A DNA stretch of 64,000 nt from Staphylococcus durrellii. Its GTDB lineage: Bacteria > Bacillota > Bacilli > Staphylococcales > Staphylococcaceae. The notes below the pieces were generated by a model that saw only the letters and a program-made list of their open reading frames with translations, made no database searches and was not told where the DNA came from. The stretch covers positions 310,001 to 374,000 of the forward strand of contig NZ_JADIIO010000001.1 of the NCBI RefSeq assembly GCF_015594545.1, read 5' to 3'. Shown here one piece after another: positions 46,529 through 54,586 of this stretch (position 1 is its first letter; each line of letters starts with the position of its first letter). The translations under genes were made by a program, and so were the position numbers.

Positions 46529-47512
46529 ATGAATTTAGCTAATAATATTTTATCAGGGAAACACTTAACGAAGGAACAAGCCTATGATATTTATACTAAT
46601 GATGACATCGAAACGATGGATTTAGTAAATGAAGCATACAAATTGAGACACTATTACTATGGTAAAAAAGTGAAATTAAATATGATTTTGAATGCTAAAA
46701 GTGGTATATGTCCGGAAGATTGTGGGTATTGTGGGCAATCTAGAGATATGAAACATAAAGAACGTTATGCATTAGTTTCCCAAGAAAAAATTGAACAAGG
46801 GGCAGCAGCTGCCGACGAAAATAATATAGGAACTTATTGTATTGTAATGAGTGGTAGAGGTCCTAGTAATAAAGAAGTAGACCATATTTCACGTACAGTA
46901 GAAAGCATTAAACTCAAACATCCACAATTGAAAATTTGTGCCTGTTTAGGCTTGGCTAATGAACAACAGGCCGCACAACTTAAGTCGGCAGGCGTGGATC
47001 GTTACAATCATAATCTTAATACGAGTGAACGCTATCATGGTGAGGTCGTTTCTACACATACATATGAACAACGGGTAAATACGGTTGAAACTATGAAGAA
47101 AAATAACATTTCCCCATGCTCAGGTGTTATTTGTGGCATGGGTGAAACTAATGAAGATAGAATTGATATGGCATTTGCGTTACAAGAAATCGATGCCGAT
47201 AGTATACCAATTAACTTTCTTCATCCGATTAAAGGTACGAAATTTGGATCGATGGATGAGTTGACGCCAATGATTTGTTTACGAATCTTAGCTATGTTTA
47301 GATTAATTAATCCCACTAAAGAGATACGTATTGCAGGTGGACGAGAGGTTAACTTACGTTCACTACAATCCACGGCATTATTAGTTGCTAATTCAATATT
47401 TGTAGGTGATTACTTAATTACCGGAGGCCAACCTAATAAGTTGGACTACGATATGATACAAGATATGGGATTTGAAATTGATTATGGATTTAATGAGCTA
47501 GCTCAACAATAA
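46529..47512 (+). CDS. bioB: Biotin synthase
   Basis: Radical SAM enzyme that inserts sulfur into dethiobiotin. The 327-residue protein has the 4Fe-4S motif C61-x3-C65-x2-C68 ([13 protein letters not shown]) and cysteines and arginine of the 2Fe-2S site in the barrel ([31 protein letters not shown]). GGGGGA precedes the ATG. It stands alone with its own BirA operator and terminator, away from bioD, bioA or bioF, so either the rest is elsewhere or the strain converts imported dethiobiotin. Confidence 0.95.
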   Translation: MNLANNILSGKHLTKEQAYDIYTNDDIETMDLVNEAYKLRHYYYGKKVKLNMILNAKSGICPEDCGYCGQSRDMKHKERYALVSQEKIEQGAAAADENNIGTYCIVMSGRGPSNKEVDHISRTVESIKLKHPQLKICACLGLANEQQAAQLKSAGVDRYNHNLNTSERYHGEVVSTHTYEQRVNTVETMKKNNISPCSGVICGMGETNEDRIDMAFALQEIDADSIPINFLHPIKGTKFGSMDELTPMICLRILAMFRLINPTKEIRIAGGREVNLRSLQSTALLVANSIFVGDYLITGGQPNKLDYDMIQDMGFEIDYGFNELAQQ

Positions 47513-47532
47513 TAATTATATAGTTATAGAAA

Positions 47533-47575
47533 GAAAGTCGCTTAGCGAATCAATAAATCGTTAAGCGACTTTTTA
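47533..47575. terminator. Terminator between bioB and the ROK repressor gene
   Basis: AAAGTCGCTTAGCGA / TCGTTAAGCGACTTTTT hairpin between convergent genes. Confidence 0.9.
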
Positions 47576-47591
47576 GAATTTCACGAGATAT

Positions 47592-48788
47592 TTATTGAGA
47601 CCAAATGAGAGAATGAGACAACGCGAGTATTGCAGCACCTCGTGCACCATTAGTTACTTCATAAGGGATAATGTCAAAATCAATATCGGGTAAGCCTTGA
47701 TATAAATTTTTATAACTTAAATATTCAGTCAAAATGTGACGCGTTATCATGTCGTTAAATAAAGGACCGTGCAAATAAATTTTTGAGGTATCTATCAACA
47801 TTGATAAATTGTTCAACGTAACAACAACGGCATTAATAGCATCTTCAATAATATGAGTTATATCTGTATCACCCAATCTATATGCCTCTGCTACTTTAGC
47901 TAATGTAATATCTGAAGAGATATTTACTAGCCCTCTTAACAGTGAATGTTGGTTATGGTTATAGCTGTGTTGAGCTTTTTTGAGTATATTAAACCCACCT
48001 AAATAATTTTGTAAACAACCATATCTACCACACTCACAACGCTCGCCGTTTGGATAGACAATCGTATGGCCAATCTCACCAACCGAGAAATTATTGACGC
48101 CATATAGGCTTTCATTATAGATACTTGATAAGAAAATGCCCTGTACGGCATGGAAAAATACAAAATTATTTCCTTTATTATGCGTTGAGATTAAATGCTC
48201 ATATAGACTCATACAATGAACGTTATTTTCTAAAAATAGCGGTACTGGTGCTTCATTAATTAAACGACTTAGATTAAACTTTTGCCATTCAGCTGAGGAA
48301 GCAATACGTTGATTTTGTTTATCGAAATGGCCGGGTATTGCGATTCCTGCTGCTTGAATATTTAAATTTTGATAGTATGTTAAACAATTGGTGAGTACAG
48401 CTAACAAGTAATTTATTGCCTCATCATTAGTAAAGTTTAAAATTTCTACTTTATGGTGTTGTTTAGTTATAACCTCACCAGCATTATTTATGAGACATAA
48501 TGTTAAAAAATGGCGAGATAATTCTATACCAATATAATAACTATGATAATTAGTAATTGATAACGTAACTTTTTTGCGACCTGAACGATTTTTTGACTTA
48601 GAGTCGTTGTCAGTTAAACTATTAGCTTCAATTATTCCCTCTTTTATAAGCTCCCCAGTGATTGCTGTTGTCGTAGCTGGTGTGATGCCAGTGTTACGTG
48701 CGATATCTTTTCGCGATATAGGTCCACGTAGATATAATTCATTTAAGATCTTTCCTCGAATTTCTTTTTGTTTGTCAGTCATAGTCAT
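47592..48788 (-). CDS. ROK family transcriptional repressor
   Basis: 398-residue NagC/XylR-type regulator: winged helix at about residues 8-65 (ISRKDIARNTGITPATTTAITGELIKEGII), then a ROK sugar-binding domain with YYIGIELSRHFLTLCLINNAG replacing the kinase loop. FLENNVHC stands at the active-site position, where kinases have NDANA, and the zinc motif is CECGRYGCLQNYLGG. The loss of DxGGT and the Asp to Asn/His change indicate a sensor, not a kinase. GGTGG precedes the ATG. Divergent from the PTS operon, which it most likely controls through the 13-bp palindrome at 48856-48884. Confidence 0.85.
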   Translation of the reverse strand: MTMTDKQKEIRGKILNELYLRGPISRKDIARNTGITPATTTAITGELIKEGIIEANSLTDNDSKSKNRSGRKKVTLSITNYHSYYIGIELSRHFLTLCLINNAGEVITKQHHKVEILNFTNDEAINYLLAVLTNCLTYYQNLNIQAAGIAIPGHFDKQNQRIASSAEWQKFNLSRLINEAPVPLFLENNVHCMSLYEHLISTHNKGNNFVFFHAVQGIFLSSIYNESLYGVNNFSVGEIGHTIVYPNGERCECGRYGCLQNYLGGFNILKKAQHSYNHNQHSLLRGLVNISSDITLAKVAEAYRLGDTDITHIIEDAINAVVVTLNNLSMLIDTSKIYLHGPLFNDMITRHILTEYLSYKNLYQGLPDIDFDIIPYEVTNGARGAAILALSHSLIWSQ

Positions 48789-48848
48789 AAAAATACCACC
48801 ATTATAGTTTTAATATAGTTATTAAGATTATAACAGGATAAGTGTATA

Positions 48849-48884
48849 TTGACACTTAATTAATTATAAAATATAATTAATTAA
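48849..48884 (+). promoter_or_regulatory. PTS operon promoter with embedded 13-bp palindrome
   Basis: Perfect consensus promoter: TTGACA (48849-48854), 17-base spacer, TATAAT (48872-48877). Overlapping it is a perfect inverted repeat TTAATTAATTATA-AAA-TATAATTAATTAA (48856-48884) that contains the -10, a good candidate operator for the divergent ROK repressor. Confidence 0.75.
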
Positions 48885-48889
48885 ACTTG

Positions 48890-48903
48890 TGAAATCGCTT
48901 ACA
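48890..48903. promoter_or_regulatory. Perfect CcpA cre in the PTS operon leader
   Basis: TGAAATCGCTTACA matches TGWAANCGNTNWCA at every position and lies just downstream of the predicted transcription start, a repressing location. Confidence 0.85.
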
Positions 48904-48922
48904 TAAAATGGGGGTGTATAGA

Positions 48923-50251
48923 ATGAGTAAATTTAATGATGCATTAGAGAAACATTTATTGCCAGTAGCTTCAAAACTAGGTTCGAATAAAATATTAATA
49001 TCATTGCGAGATGGTATTATTGTGGCAATGCCACTGATTATAATTGGGTCTATCTTTTTAGTTATTAGCGGTATTGCAATTCCAGGGTGGATTGAATGGT
49101 TAACATCTACGGGGATTTTAGATTATTTAACTAAAGCAGTAAACGGAACTTTTGGGTTAATGGGGTTAGTTGCTTGTTTTGGTGTAGCACACAGCATTGC
49201 CAAACAATATAATACTGATGGTGTTTCAGCAGGGATAATTTCTATGGCTGCATTTTTAGTAGTTACACCAAATGTGATGACAGGAGGCAAAAAGCCAGAA
49301 GAGGCTATACCACAAGTTTACATGGGAAGTCAGGGGTTATTTGTAGCTCTAATTATAGGTATTATTTCGGGACTGATTTTCCAATGGTTTATCAATAGAG
49401 ATATCAAAATAAAAATGCCTGATCAGGTACCACCGGCAGTCGCCAAAAGTTTTAGTGCCTTAATACCAGGTGCCGTAATTATAATTTTATGGTTATGTGT
49501 TTATGTGGCATTAGATTTATTGCCGTTTGGAAACATACACAAATTGATTATTAATACGTTAGGTGTGCCGTTAAGTTTCTTAGGTGGCTCGCTTATTGGG
49601 ACAATTATTTTGGTTGGACTTAATAGTATGTTTTGGTTTGTCGGCATACACGGGGCTAACGTCGTTAACGCAGTTATGCAACCAATTTGGTTAAAAAATA
49701 TTGACGAAAACCGATTAGCGTATCAAGCTCATCCTAATGGAGATTTACCACATATTATTACACAGCCATTTATTGATAACTTTGTATTTATGGGTGGTAG
49801 TGGCTCGACGATAGGTTTGATTATCGTAATTGCAGTGTTTGCTATAAAACATCGAGCGAGTAAAGTTACAAAAATGATGGCACCAATAACATTTATACCA
49901 GGTTTGTTTAATATTAATGAACCTACGATGTTTGGTATACCCGTCGTCTTAAATATTCGACTTATCGTACCATTTGTATTAGCGCCAATGATTAATGCGA
50001 CGATAACCTATACAGCGATGTCTACCGGCTTAGTACATTTAACGAATGGAACAGCAATGCCGTGGACGATGCCACCTATTTTGAGTGGATTTTTAGCAAC
50101 GGGTCATATTAGTGGGTCACTCATTCAAATTTGCTGTATTATTATCGATATTTTATTATATTACCCATTTTATCGTGCGATGGAAAAATATAACATTTTA
50201 GCTGAACAAGAAGAAACAAGTAAAGAATCTGAAACAAATATAAATAATTAA
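48923..50251 (+). CDS. PTS EIIC, lactose/cellobiose family
   Basis: 442-residue membrane permease of the lactose/N,N'-diacetylchitobiose/cellobiose PTS family with about 10 spans. LRDGIIVAMPLIIIGSIFLVI, GIHGANVVNAVMQPIW, GGSGSTIGLIIVIAVFA and the substrate loop FNINEPTMFGIPVVLN (NEP motif) are family hallmarks. The start is ATG at 48923 (GGGGGTG before it); the ATG at 48908 precedes the ribosome site and is rejected. First gene of the operon EIIC, TIM-barrel-like, EIIB, EIIA. The transported sugar is probably a beta-linked disaccharide, unproven. Confidence 0.88.
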   Translation: MSKFNDALEKHLLPVASKLGSNKILISLRDGIIVAMPLIIIGSIFLVISGIAIPGWIEWLTSTGILDYLTKAVNGTFGLMGLVACFGVAHSIAKQYNTDGVSAGIISMAAFLVVTPNVMTGGKKPEEAIPQVYMGSQGLFVALIIGIISGLIFQWFINRDIKIKMPDQVPPAVAKSFSALIPGAVIIILWLCVYVALDLLPFGNIHKLIINTLGVPLSFLGGSLIGTIILVGLNSMFWFVGIHGANVVNAVMQPIWLKNIDENRLAYQAHPNGDLPHIITQPFIDNFVFMGGSGSTIGLIIVIAVFAIKHRASKVTKMMAPITFIPGLFNINEPTMFGIPVVLNIRLIVPFVLAPMINATITYTAMSTGLVHLTNGTAMPWTMPPILSGFLATGHISGSLIQICCIIIDILLYYPFYRAMEKYNILAEQEETSKESETNINN

Positions 50252-50276
50252 GTAACTAATTTAGGGGGCTATTTTA

Positions 50277-51173
50277 ATGGTAAAAAGATTAATAAGCGCA
50301 AACGCATCAGAAATTTTGCAAATGTCACCAACAGAACTTAAACAAAGTATAAAAGCTAGCGACGGGCGAGTTATTTTAGCAGAAAATGTTGTGACAAGAA
50401 CGCCTGTCATTCCAGATATTACTAACGCTGAATTATCCCGTGCATTTGGAGCGGATTTAATTTTATTAAATGGTTTAGACGCGTTAGCTCCAAAGGTTGT
50501 AAATGTAGATGAAGATAAGCATGTAATTGAGGAATTACGACGTTTGGTAGGGCGACCAATTGGAGTTAACCTTGAACCAGTAGATGATATTGCGAATATG
50601 GCTGAAGAAAAATTGAATATTGCAGAGGGACGACAGGCTAATACGAAAACAGTGCAAGCTATTGAGCAATTAGGTTTAGATTTCGTCTGTATGACAGGCA
50701 ATCCAGGAACTGGTGTAACAAATGAAAAAATAGTAGGGGCAATAGAAAATACGCATAAACATTTCTCTGGACTTATTATAGCTGGAAAAATGCACAGTGC
50801 AGGGGTGGATGAACCAGTTATAACTACAGAATATGTAGAGAAATTTATCTCTGCTGGTGCGGATATCATTCTTGTGCCATCTATAGGCACTGTACCTGGT
50901 TTTGATGAACATCAGTTAAAAAATATAGTTAAAGCCGTACATCATAATGGTGGTCTTGTAATGTCGGCTATTGGAACTAGCCAAGAAAGTTCTGATCCTA
51001 GTACAATTAGAGATTTTGCCATTAAAAATAAAGTTTGCGGGGTAGATATACAACATATAGGCGATGCTGGCTATGGAGGTTTAGCACCAGTAGATAATAT
51101 TTTTGAGATGAGTAAAGCTATAAGAGGACAAAGACACACGGTTTCCATGGTGGCGCGTTCTATTAATAGATAA
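50277..51173 (+). CDS. PTS-associated TIM-barrel-like protein of unknown function
   Basis: 298-residue soluble protein between the EIIC and EIIB genes. Alternating strands and helices (GRVILAENV, GADLILLNGL, GVNLEPVD, LDFVCMTGNPGTGVTN, GLIIAGKMHSAG, ADIILVPSIGTVPGF, GLVMSAIGTSQES, VDIQHIGDAG) look like a beta/alpha barrel with glycine-rich phosphate-binding ends. I believe it belongs to an uncharacterised group (DUF7916-like) found with lichenan/cellobiose-type PTS genes, but I cannot check this. It is in the place where a phospho-beta-glycosidase would be expected. A role as a lyase, epimerase or regulator of the imported sugar phosphate is possible; nothing in the sequence decides it. Confidence 0.6.
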   Translation: MVKRLISANASEILQMSPTELKQSIKASDGRVILAENVVTRTPVIPDITNAELSRAFGADLILLNGLDALAPKVVNVDEDKHVIEELRRLVGRPIGVNLEPVDDIANMAEEKLNIAEGRQANTKTVQAIEQLGLDFVCMTGNPGTGVTNEKIVGAIENTHKHFSGLIIAGKMHSAGVDEPVITTEYVEKFISAGADIILVPSIGTVPGFDEHQLKNIVKAVHHNGGLVMSAIGTSQESSDPSTIRDFAIKNKVCGVDIQHIGDAGYGGLAPVDNIFEMSKAIRGQRHTVSMVARSINR

Positions 51174-51187
51174 AGGATGGGATTAAT

Positions 51188-51508
51188 ATGGCTAAAAAAA
51201 CTATAATGTTAGTGTGCGCTGCAGGCATGAGTACAAGCATGTTAGTAAAGAAAATGGAAGAAGCGGCAAATAATCAAGGTCTAGAACGTGAAATATTTGC
51301 TGTCTCTACTTCAGACGCTGATGCTCATATTGATAATGAGGACATCGATGTATTACTACTTGGACCTCAAGTAAGATATAAAAAAAACGAATTTGAACAT
51401 CGTGCGAGTGGACATAATATTCCTGTTGAAGTTATCCCTATGACGGATTATGGTACTATGAATGGGAAAAATGTAATTAATTTGGCAGAACAATTAATGT
51501 CTCAATAA
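51188..51508 (+). CDS. PTS EIIB, lactose/cellobiose family
   Basis: 106-residue cytoplasmic phosphocarrier. The phosphorylated cysteine is C10 in IMLVCAAGMSTSMLV, the P-loop-like signature of cellobiose/chitobiose IIB, followed by LLLGPQVRY and the C-terminal helix. AAAGGATGG precedes the ATG. It passes phosphate from EIIA to the sugar at EIIC. Confidence 0.93.
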   Translation: MAKKTIMLVCAAGMSTSMLVKKMEEAANNQGLEREIFAVSTSDADAHIDNEDIDVLLLGPQVRYKKNEFEHRASGHNIPVEVIPMTDYGTMNGKNVINLAEQLMSQ

Positions 51509-51521
51509 GGTGGTGTTTAGA

Positions 51522-51845
51522 TTGGAAAATAATAAAATAACTGAACAAGCAATGTCATTAATTGCATTTGGTGGGGATGCCAAAAGTAGTGCTATGGAAG
51601 CTATTTATGCTGCAAAAAAAGGGGATTTTGAGGGTGCTGAACAAAAAGTAACACAAGCACAACAATCATTAACAGAAGCGCATCAAATTCAAACTAAGAT
51701 GCTTACTGAGGAAGCACAAGGTAATCATCAAGAACTTACATTGTTAACAGTGCATAGTCAGGACCATTTAATGACCGCAATTGCATTTAATGATATCGCC
51801 AAAGAGATGATTGATTTATATAAAGAAGTAAAAGTACAAAATTAA
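51522..51845 (+). CDS. PTS EIIA, lactose/cellobiose family
   Basis: 107-residue three-helix phosphocarrier. Active H78 and metal-binding D81 are in TVHSQDHLMTA, the numbering expected for the lactose-type IIA. The start is TTG at 51522 with AAGGTGG 8 bases before; a GTG at 51510 lies within that ribosome site. Last gene of the operon, with a terminator 119 bases downstream. Confidence 0.92.
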   Translation: MENNKITEQAMSLIAFGGDAKSSAMEAIYAAKKGDFEGAEQKVTQAQQSLTEAHQIQTKMLTEEAQGNHQELTLLTVHSQDHLMTAIAFNDIAKEMIDLYKEVKVQN

Positions 51846-51963
51846 ATGAATGGGAAATGGGTAGAAGTTTGTTCGTTTAATAAATTTATTTGACTATTGC
51901 TATAATGATATATAAGTATGAAAATAAATAGCTCTTTTGAAGTAATCATCAAAATCTAGTGTT

Positions 51964-52000
51964 AAGTCTGCGACAATTAGTTATGTCGCAGACTTTTTTT
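51964..52000 (+). terminator. Terminator of the PTS operon
   Basis: Perfect 12-bp stem AAGTCTGCGACA / TGTCGCAGACTT with an 8-base loop and TTTTT. Confidence 0.9.
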
Positions 52001-52124
52001 AGGTTGTAAATTATATTTATTTAATTTTTAGTAAATATGTTTAGTATAGCAGCAATTATTGCAATAAAGGTTCAGTAAGAAATTAAGCAAAATTTAAAAA
52101 GTTATGTAATTTTAAAAAAAAATG

Positions 52125-52153
52125 TTGACTATTTAAGTAGATGGGGCTAAACT
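52125..52153 (+). promoter_or_regulatory. Promoter of the cystine-type ABC operon
   Basis: TTGACT (52125-52130), 17-base spacer, TAAACT (52148-52153), about 40 bases before the start codon. The rest of the 349-base gap before the operon, apart from the PTS terminator, shows nothing recognisable. Confidence 0.55.
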
Positions 52154-52194
52154 ATTTTTAATCTGATAAGAATAATAGGAATAGAGGTAATGTG

Positions 52195-52989
52195 ATGAAA
52201 AAAATTCTTTTTAGTTTATTAGCTTTAGTGATTGTTATAGCGGTAGCTGCATGTGGGAATAACAGCTCTAATAAGAAAAGTAGTGAAACTAAAACAGTCG
52301 ATAAAGAAAAAACATTTATCGTAGGTACAGAAGGGACATATGCACCTTTCTCTTACCATGATAAAAATGATAAATTAACTGGTTATGACATAGATGTGAT
52401 GAAAGCAGTAGCGAAAGAAATGGGTTATAAAGTTAAATTTAAAGAAACGCAATGGGACTCAATGTTTGCAGGTTTAGATTCTGGACGTTTTAACGTTATT
52501 GCTAACCAAGTTGGTATCAATGATGAACGTAAAGAAAAATACCAATTCTCTGAGCCTTACACATATTCTCAAGCGGTATTAGTAGTTAACCAAAACAATA
52601 AAAATATTAAATCATTTGATGATGTTAAAGGTAAAAAATTAGCACAAACATTTACTTCTAACTATGGTAAGTTAGCGAAATCAAAAGGTGCTGAATTAAC
52701 TAAAGTTGACGGCTTCAATCAAGCAATGGACTTGTTACAATCTCATCGTGTTGAAGGTACATTTAACGATAATATTTCATATTTAGACTATAAGAAACAA
52801 AAGCCTAACGCTAAAGTTAAGTCAATTGAAGGTAATGCAGAGAAAAGTCAATCTGCACTAACTTTCACTAAAAAAGAAGATAAAAAGACGATTGAACAAG
52901 CGAATAAAGCATTGAAAAAATTAAAAGATAATGGCGAATTAACAAAAATAAGTAAGAAATGGTTCGGCGCAGATGTTTCTAAACCTTAA
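52195..52989 (+). CDS. tcyA: Amino-acid (cystine-type) ABC transporter substrate-binding lipoprotein
   Basis: 264-residue family 3 solute-binding protein anchored as a lipoprotein: signal MKKILFSLLALVIVIAVAA with lipobox VAAC. The mature domain begins at FIVGTEGTYAPFSYHDKNDKLTGYDIDVMKAVAKEMG and contains MFAGLDSGRFNVIANQVGI, typical of polar amino acid binding proteins. The start is ATG at 52195 after GAGGTAA. Substrate by analogy to staphylococcal TcyABC is L-cystine; other polar amino acids remain possible. The permease gene overlaps its end by 17 bases. Confidence 0.82.
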   Translation: MKKILFSLLALVIVIAVAACGNNSSNKKSSETKTVDKEKTFIVGTEGTYAPFSYHDKNDKLTGYDIDVMKAVAKEMGYKVKFKETQWDSMFAGLDSGRFNVIANQVGINDERKEKYQFSEPYTYSQAVLVVNQNNKNIKSFDDVKGKKLAQTFTSNYGKLAKSKGAELTKVDGFNQAMDLLQSHRVEGTFNDNISYLDYKKQKPNAKVKSIEGNAEKSQSALTFTKKEDKKTIEQANKALKKLKDNGELTKISKKWFGADVSKP

Positions 52990-53692
52990 CCATGAACAAC
53001 AACACGCATTAAACGCAGCAGGACAAGCATTTGGCCCTATGTTAGAGGGACTCGTTAAATATTCAATTCCAATAACGTTAGTTACTTTTGTTATTGGGTT
53101 AATCATTGCATTATTTACTGCTTTAATGAGAATATCTACGAGTCGAGTGTTGAGAAGCATTGCTAGATTTTACATTTCAATTATTCGCGGGACACCTATG
53201 ATCGTACAACTATTTATTATCTTTTATGGAATCCCGGAACTAGGTAGACTTATTACTGATAATTCCGATAACCAGTGGACTTTAGCCCCTGTAGTAGCAG
53301 CGATTATTGGCTTATCGCTAAATGTAGGTGCGTATGCTTCAGAAATCATTAGAGGCGGTATTTTATCTATAGCTAAAGGTCAAACTGAAGCAGCTTATTC
53401 TATCGGTATGAATTACCGACAAACAGTACAACGTATCATTTTACCGCAAGCAATTCGTGTATCAGTGCCTGCTCTGGGTAATACGTTCTTAAGTTTAATA
53501 AAAGACACATCGCTTTTAGGTTTTATATTAGTCGCAGAAATGTTTAGAAAGGCTCAAGAAGTTGCATCGACGACTTATGAATATTTAACAATATATATTT
53601 TAGTCGCTTTATTGTATTGGGTAGTATGTTTCATTATATCTATCGCACAAAATTACTATGAATCTTATCTCGAAAGAGGGTATCGCTCATGA
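52973..53692 (+). CDS. tcyB: Amino-acid (cystine-type) ABC transporter permease
   Basis: 239-residue HisM-type permease with about five spans. The amino-acid permease motif reads IIRGTPMIVQLFIIFYGIPELG, and the EAA loop that contacts the ATPase reads GQTEAAYSIGMNYRQTVQRIILPQAIRV. It starts inside the tcyA 3' end with no strong ribosome site, so translation is probably coupled. Its stop overlaps the tcyC ATG (ATGA). Confidence 0.85.
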   Translation: MFLNLNHEQQHALNAAGQAFGPMLEGLVKYSIPITLVTFVIGLIIALFTALMRISTSRVLRSIARFYISIIRGTPMIVQLFIIFYGIPELGRLITDNSDNQWTLAPVVAAIIGLSLNVGAYASEIIRGGILSIAKGQTEAAYSIGMNYRQTVQRIILPQAIRVSVPALGNTFLSLIKDTSLLGFILVAEMFRKAQEVASTTYEYLTIYILVALLYWVVCFIISIAQNYYESYLERGYRS

Positions 53693-54420
53693 TTGAATTA
53701 AAAAACATAAAAAAATCGTTTGGTGATACCGAAGTGATTAAAGGTATAGATTTAACTGTTAATCAGGGAGAAGTTGTGACTTTGATTGGCAGGTCTGGTT
53801 CAGGAAAAACTACATTATTACGCATGATTAATGCATTAGAGTTACCATCATCTGGAGTAGTGTATGTCGATGGTAAAAGCTATAGTAATGATGACAAAAA
53901 ATCTCAAATAACAGTGCGTCAAAAGTCGGGTATGGTTTTTCAAAGTTATAATTTGTTCCCACATAAAACAGCTTTAGAAAATGTTATGGAAGGACTTATA
54001 ACTGTTAAAAAGGTTAAGAAATCAAAAGCTGAAAAGCAATCTTTGGTTTTATTAGAAAAGGTTGGACTTACAGAAGTAAAAAACCAACGACCTAATGCAT
54101 TGTCAGGAGGGCAACAGCAACGCGTGGCAATAGCTAGAGCTCTAGCTATGAATCCACAGGTTATGTTATTTGATGAACCGACATCAGCGTTAGACCCGGA
54201 ATTAGTCAACGATGTATTAAATGTTATTAAGGAACTCGCAAACGAAGGTATGACAATGGTCATCGTAACCCACGAAATGCGCTTTGCTAGAGAAGTCTCC
54301 AATAAAATCGTCTTTATACATGATGGTTATATTGGCGAACAAGGAGAACCACAACAAATTGTTAATCAGCCCCAAACAAATGAATTGCAACGTTTTTTAA
54401 ACGTAATTAGAGAAGTCTAG
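53689..54420 (+). CDS. tcyC: Amino-acid (cystine-type) ABC transporter ATP-binding protein
   Basis: 243-residue ABC ATPase. Walker A GRSGSGKTT begins at residue 34. The Q-loop is VFQSYNLFPHKT, the signature LSGGQQQRVAIARALA, Walker B VMLFDEPTSALDPE and the H-loop VTHEMRFA, all of the polar amino acid uptake subclass. It completes the importer with the two genes upstream. A terminator follows at 54415-54445. Confidence 0.9.
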   Translation: MIELKNIKKSFGDTEVIKGIDLTVNQGEVVTLIGRSGSGKTTLLRMINALELPSSGVVYVDGKSYSNDDKKSQITVRQKSGMVFQSYNLFPHKTALENVMEGLITVKKVKKSKAEKQSLVLLEKVGLTEVKNQRPNALSGGQQQRVAIARALAMNPQVMLFDEPTSALDPELVNDVLNVIKELANEGMTMVIVTHEMRFAREVSNKIVFIHDGYIGEQGEPQQIVNQPQTNELQRFLNVIREV

Positions 54421-54445
54421 TGTAATGTCGCACTAGGCTTTTTTA
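54415..54445 (+). terminator. Terminator of the ABC operon
   Basis: AGTCTAGTG / CACTAGGCT stem with an 8-base loop and TTTTTT, overlapping the tcyC stop. Confidence 0.8.
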
Positions 54446-54547
54446 TTTTGGTTAATTTATTACACTAATATTATAAAGACTGCTGATTAGTTAGATGTGC
54501 AATAATTCGGAATTTTTAGCGAATCACATTACACATCTACAAATAAT

Positions 54548-54561
54548 AGAAAGCGTTTACA
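54548..54561. promoter_or_regulatory. Candidate CcpA cre upstream of the ascorbate-PTS operon
   Basis: AGAAAGCGTTTACA matches the cre consensus except for the first base. It is 26 bases before the TTG start of the PRD regulator. Confidence 0.6.
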
Positions 54562-54586
54562 ATATAAATGTGAGGAGGCATTACAG

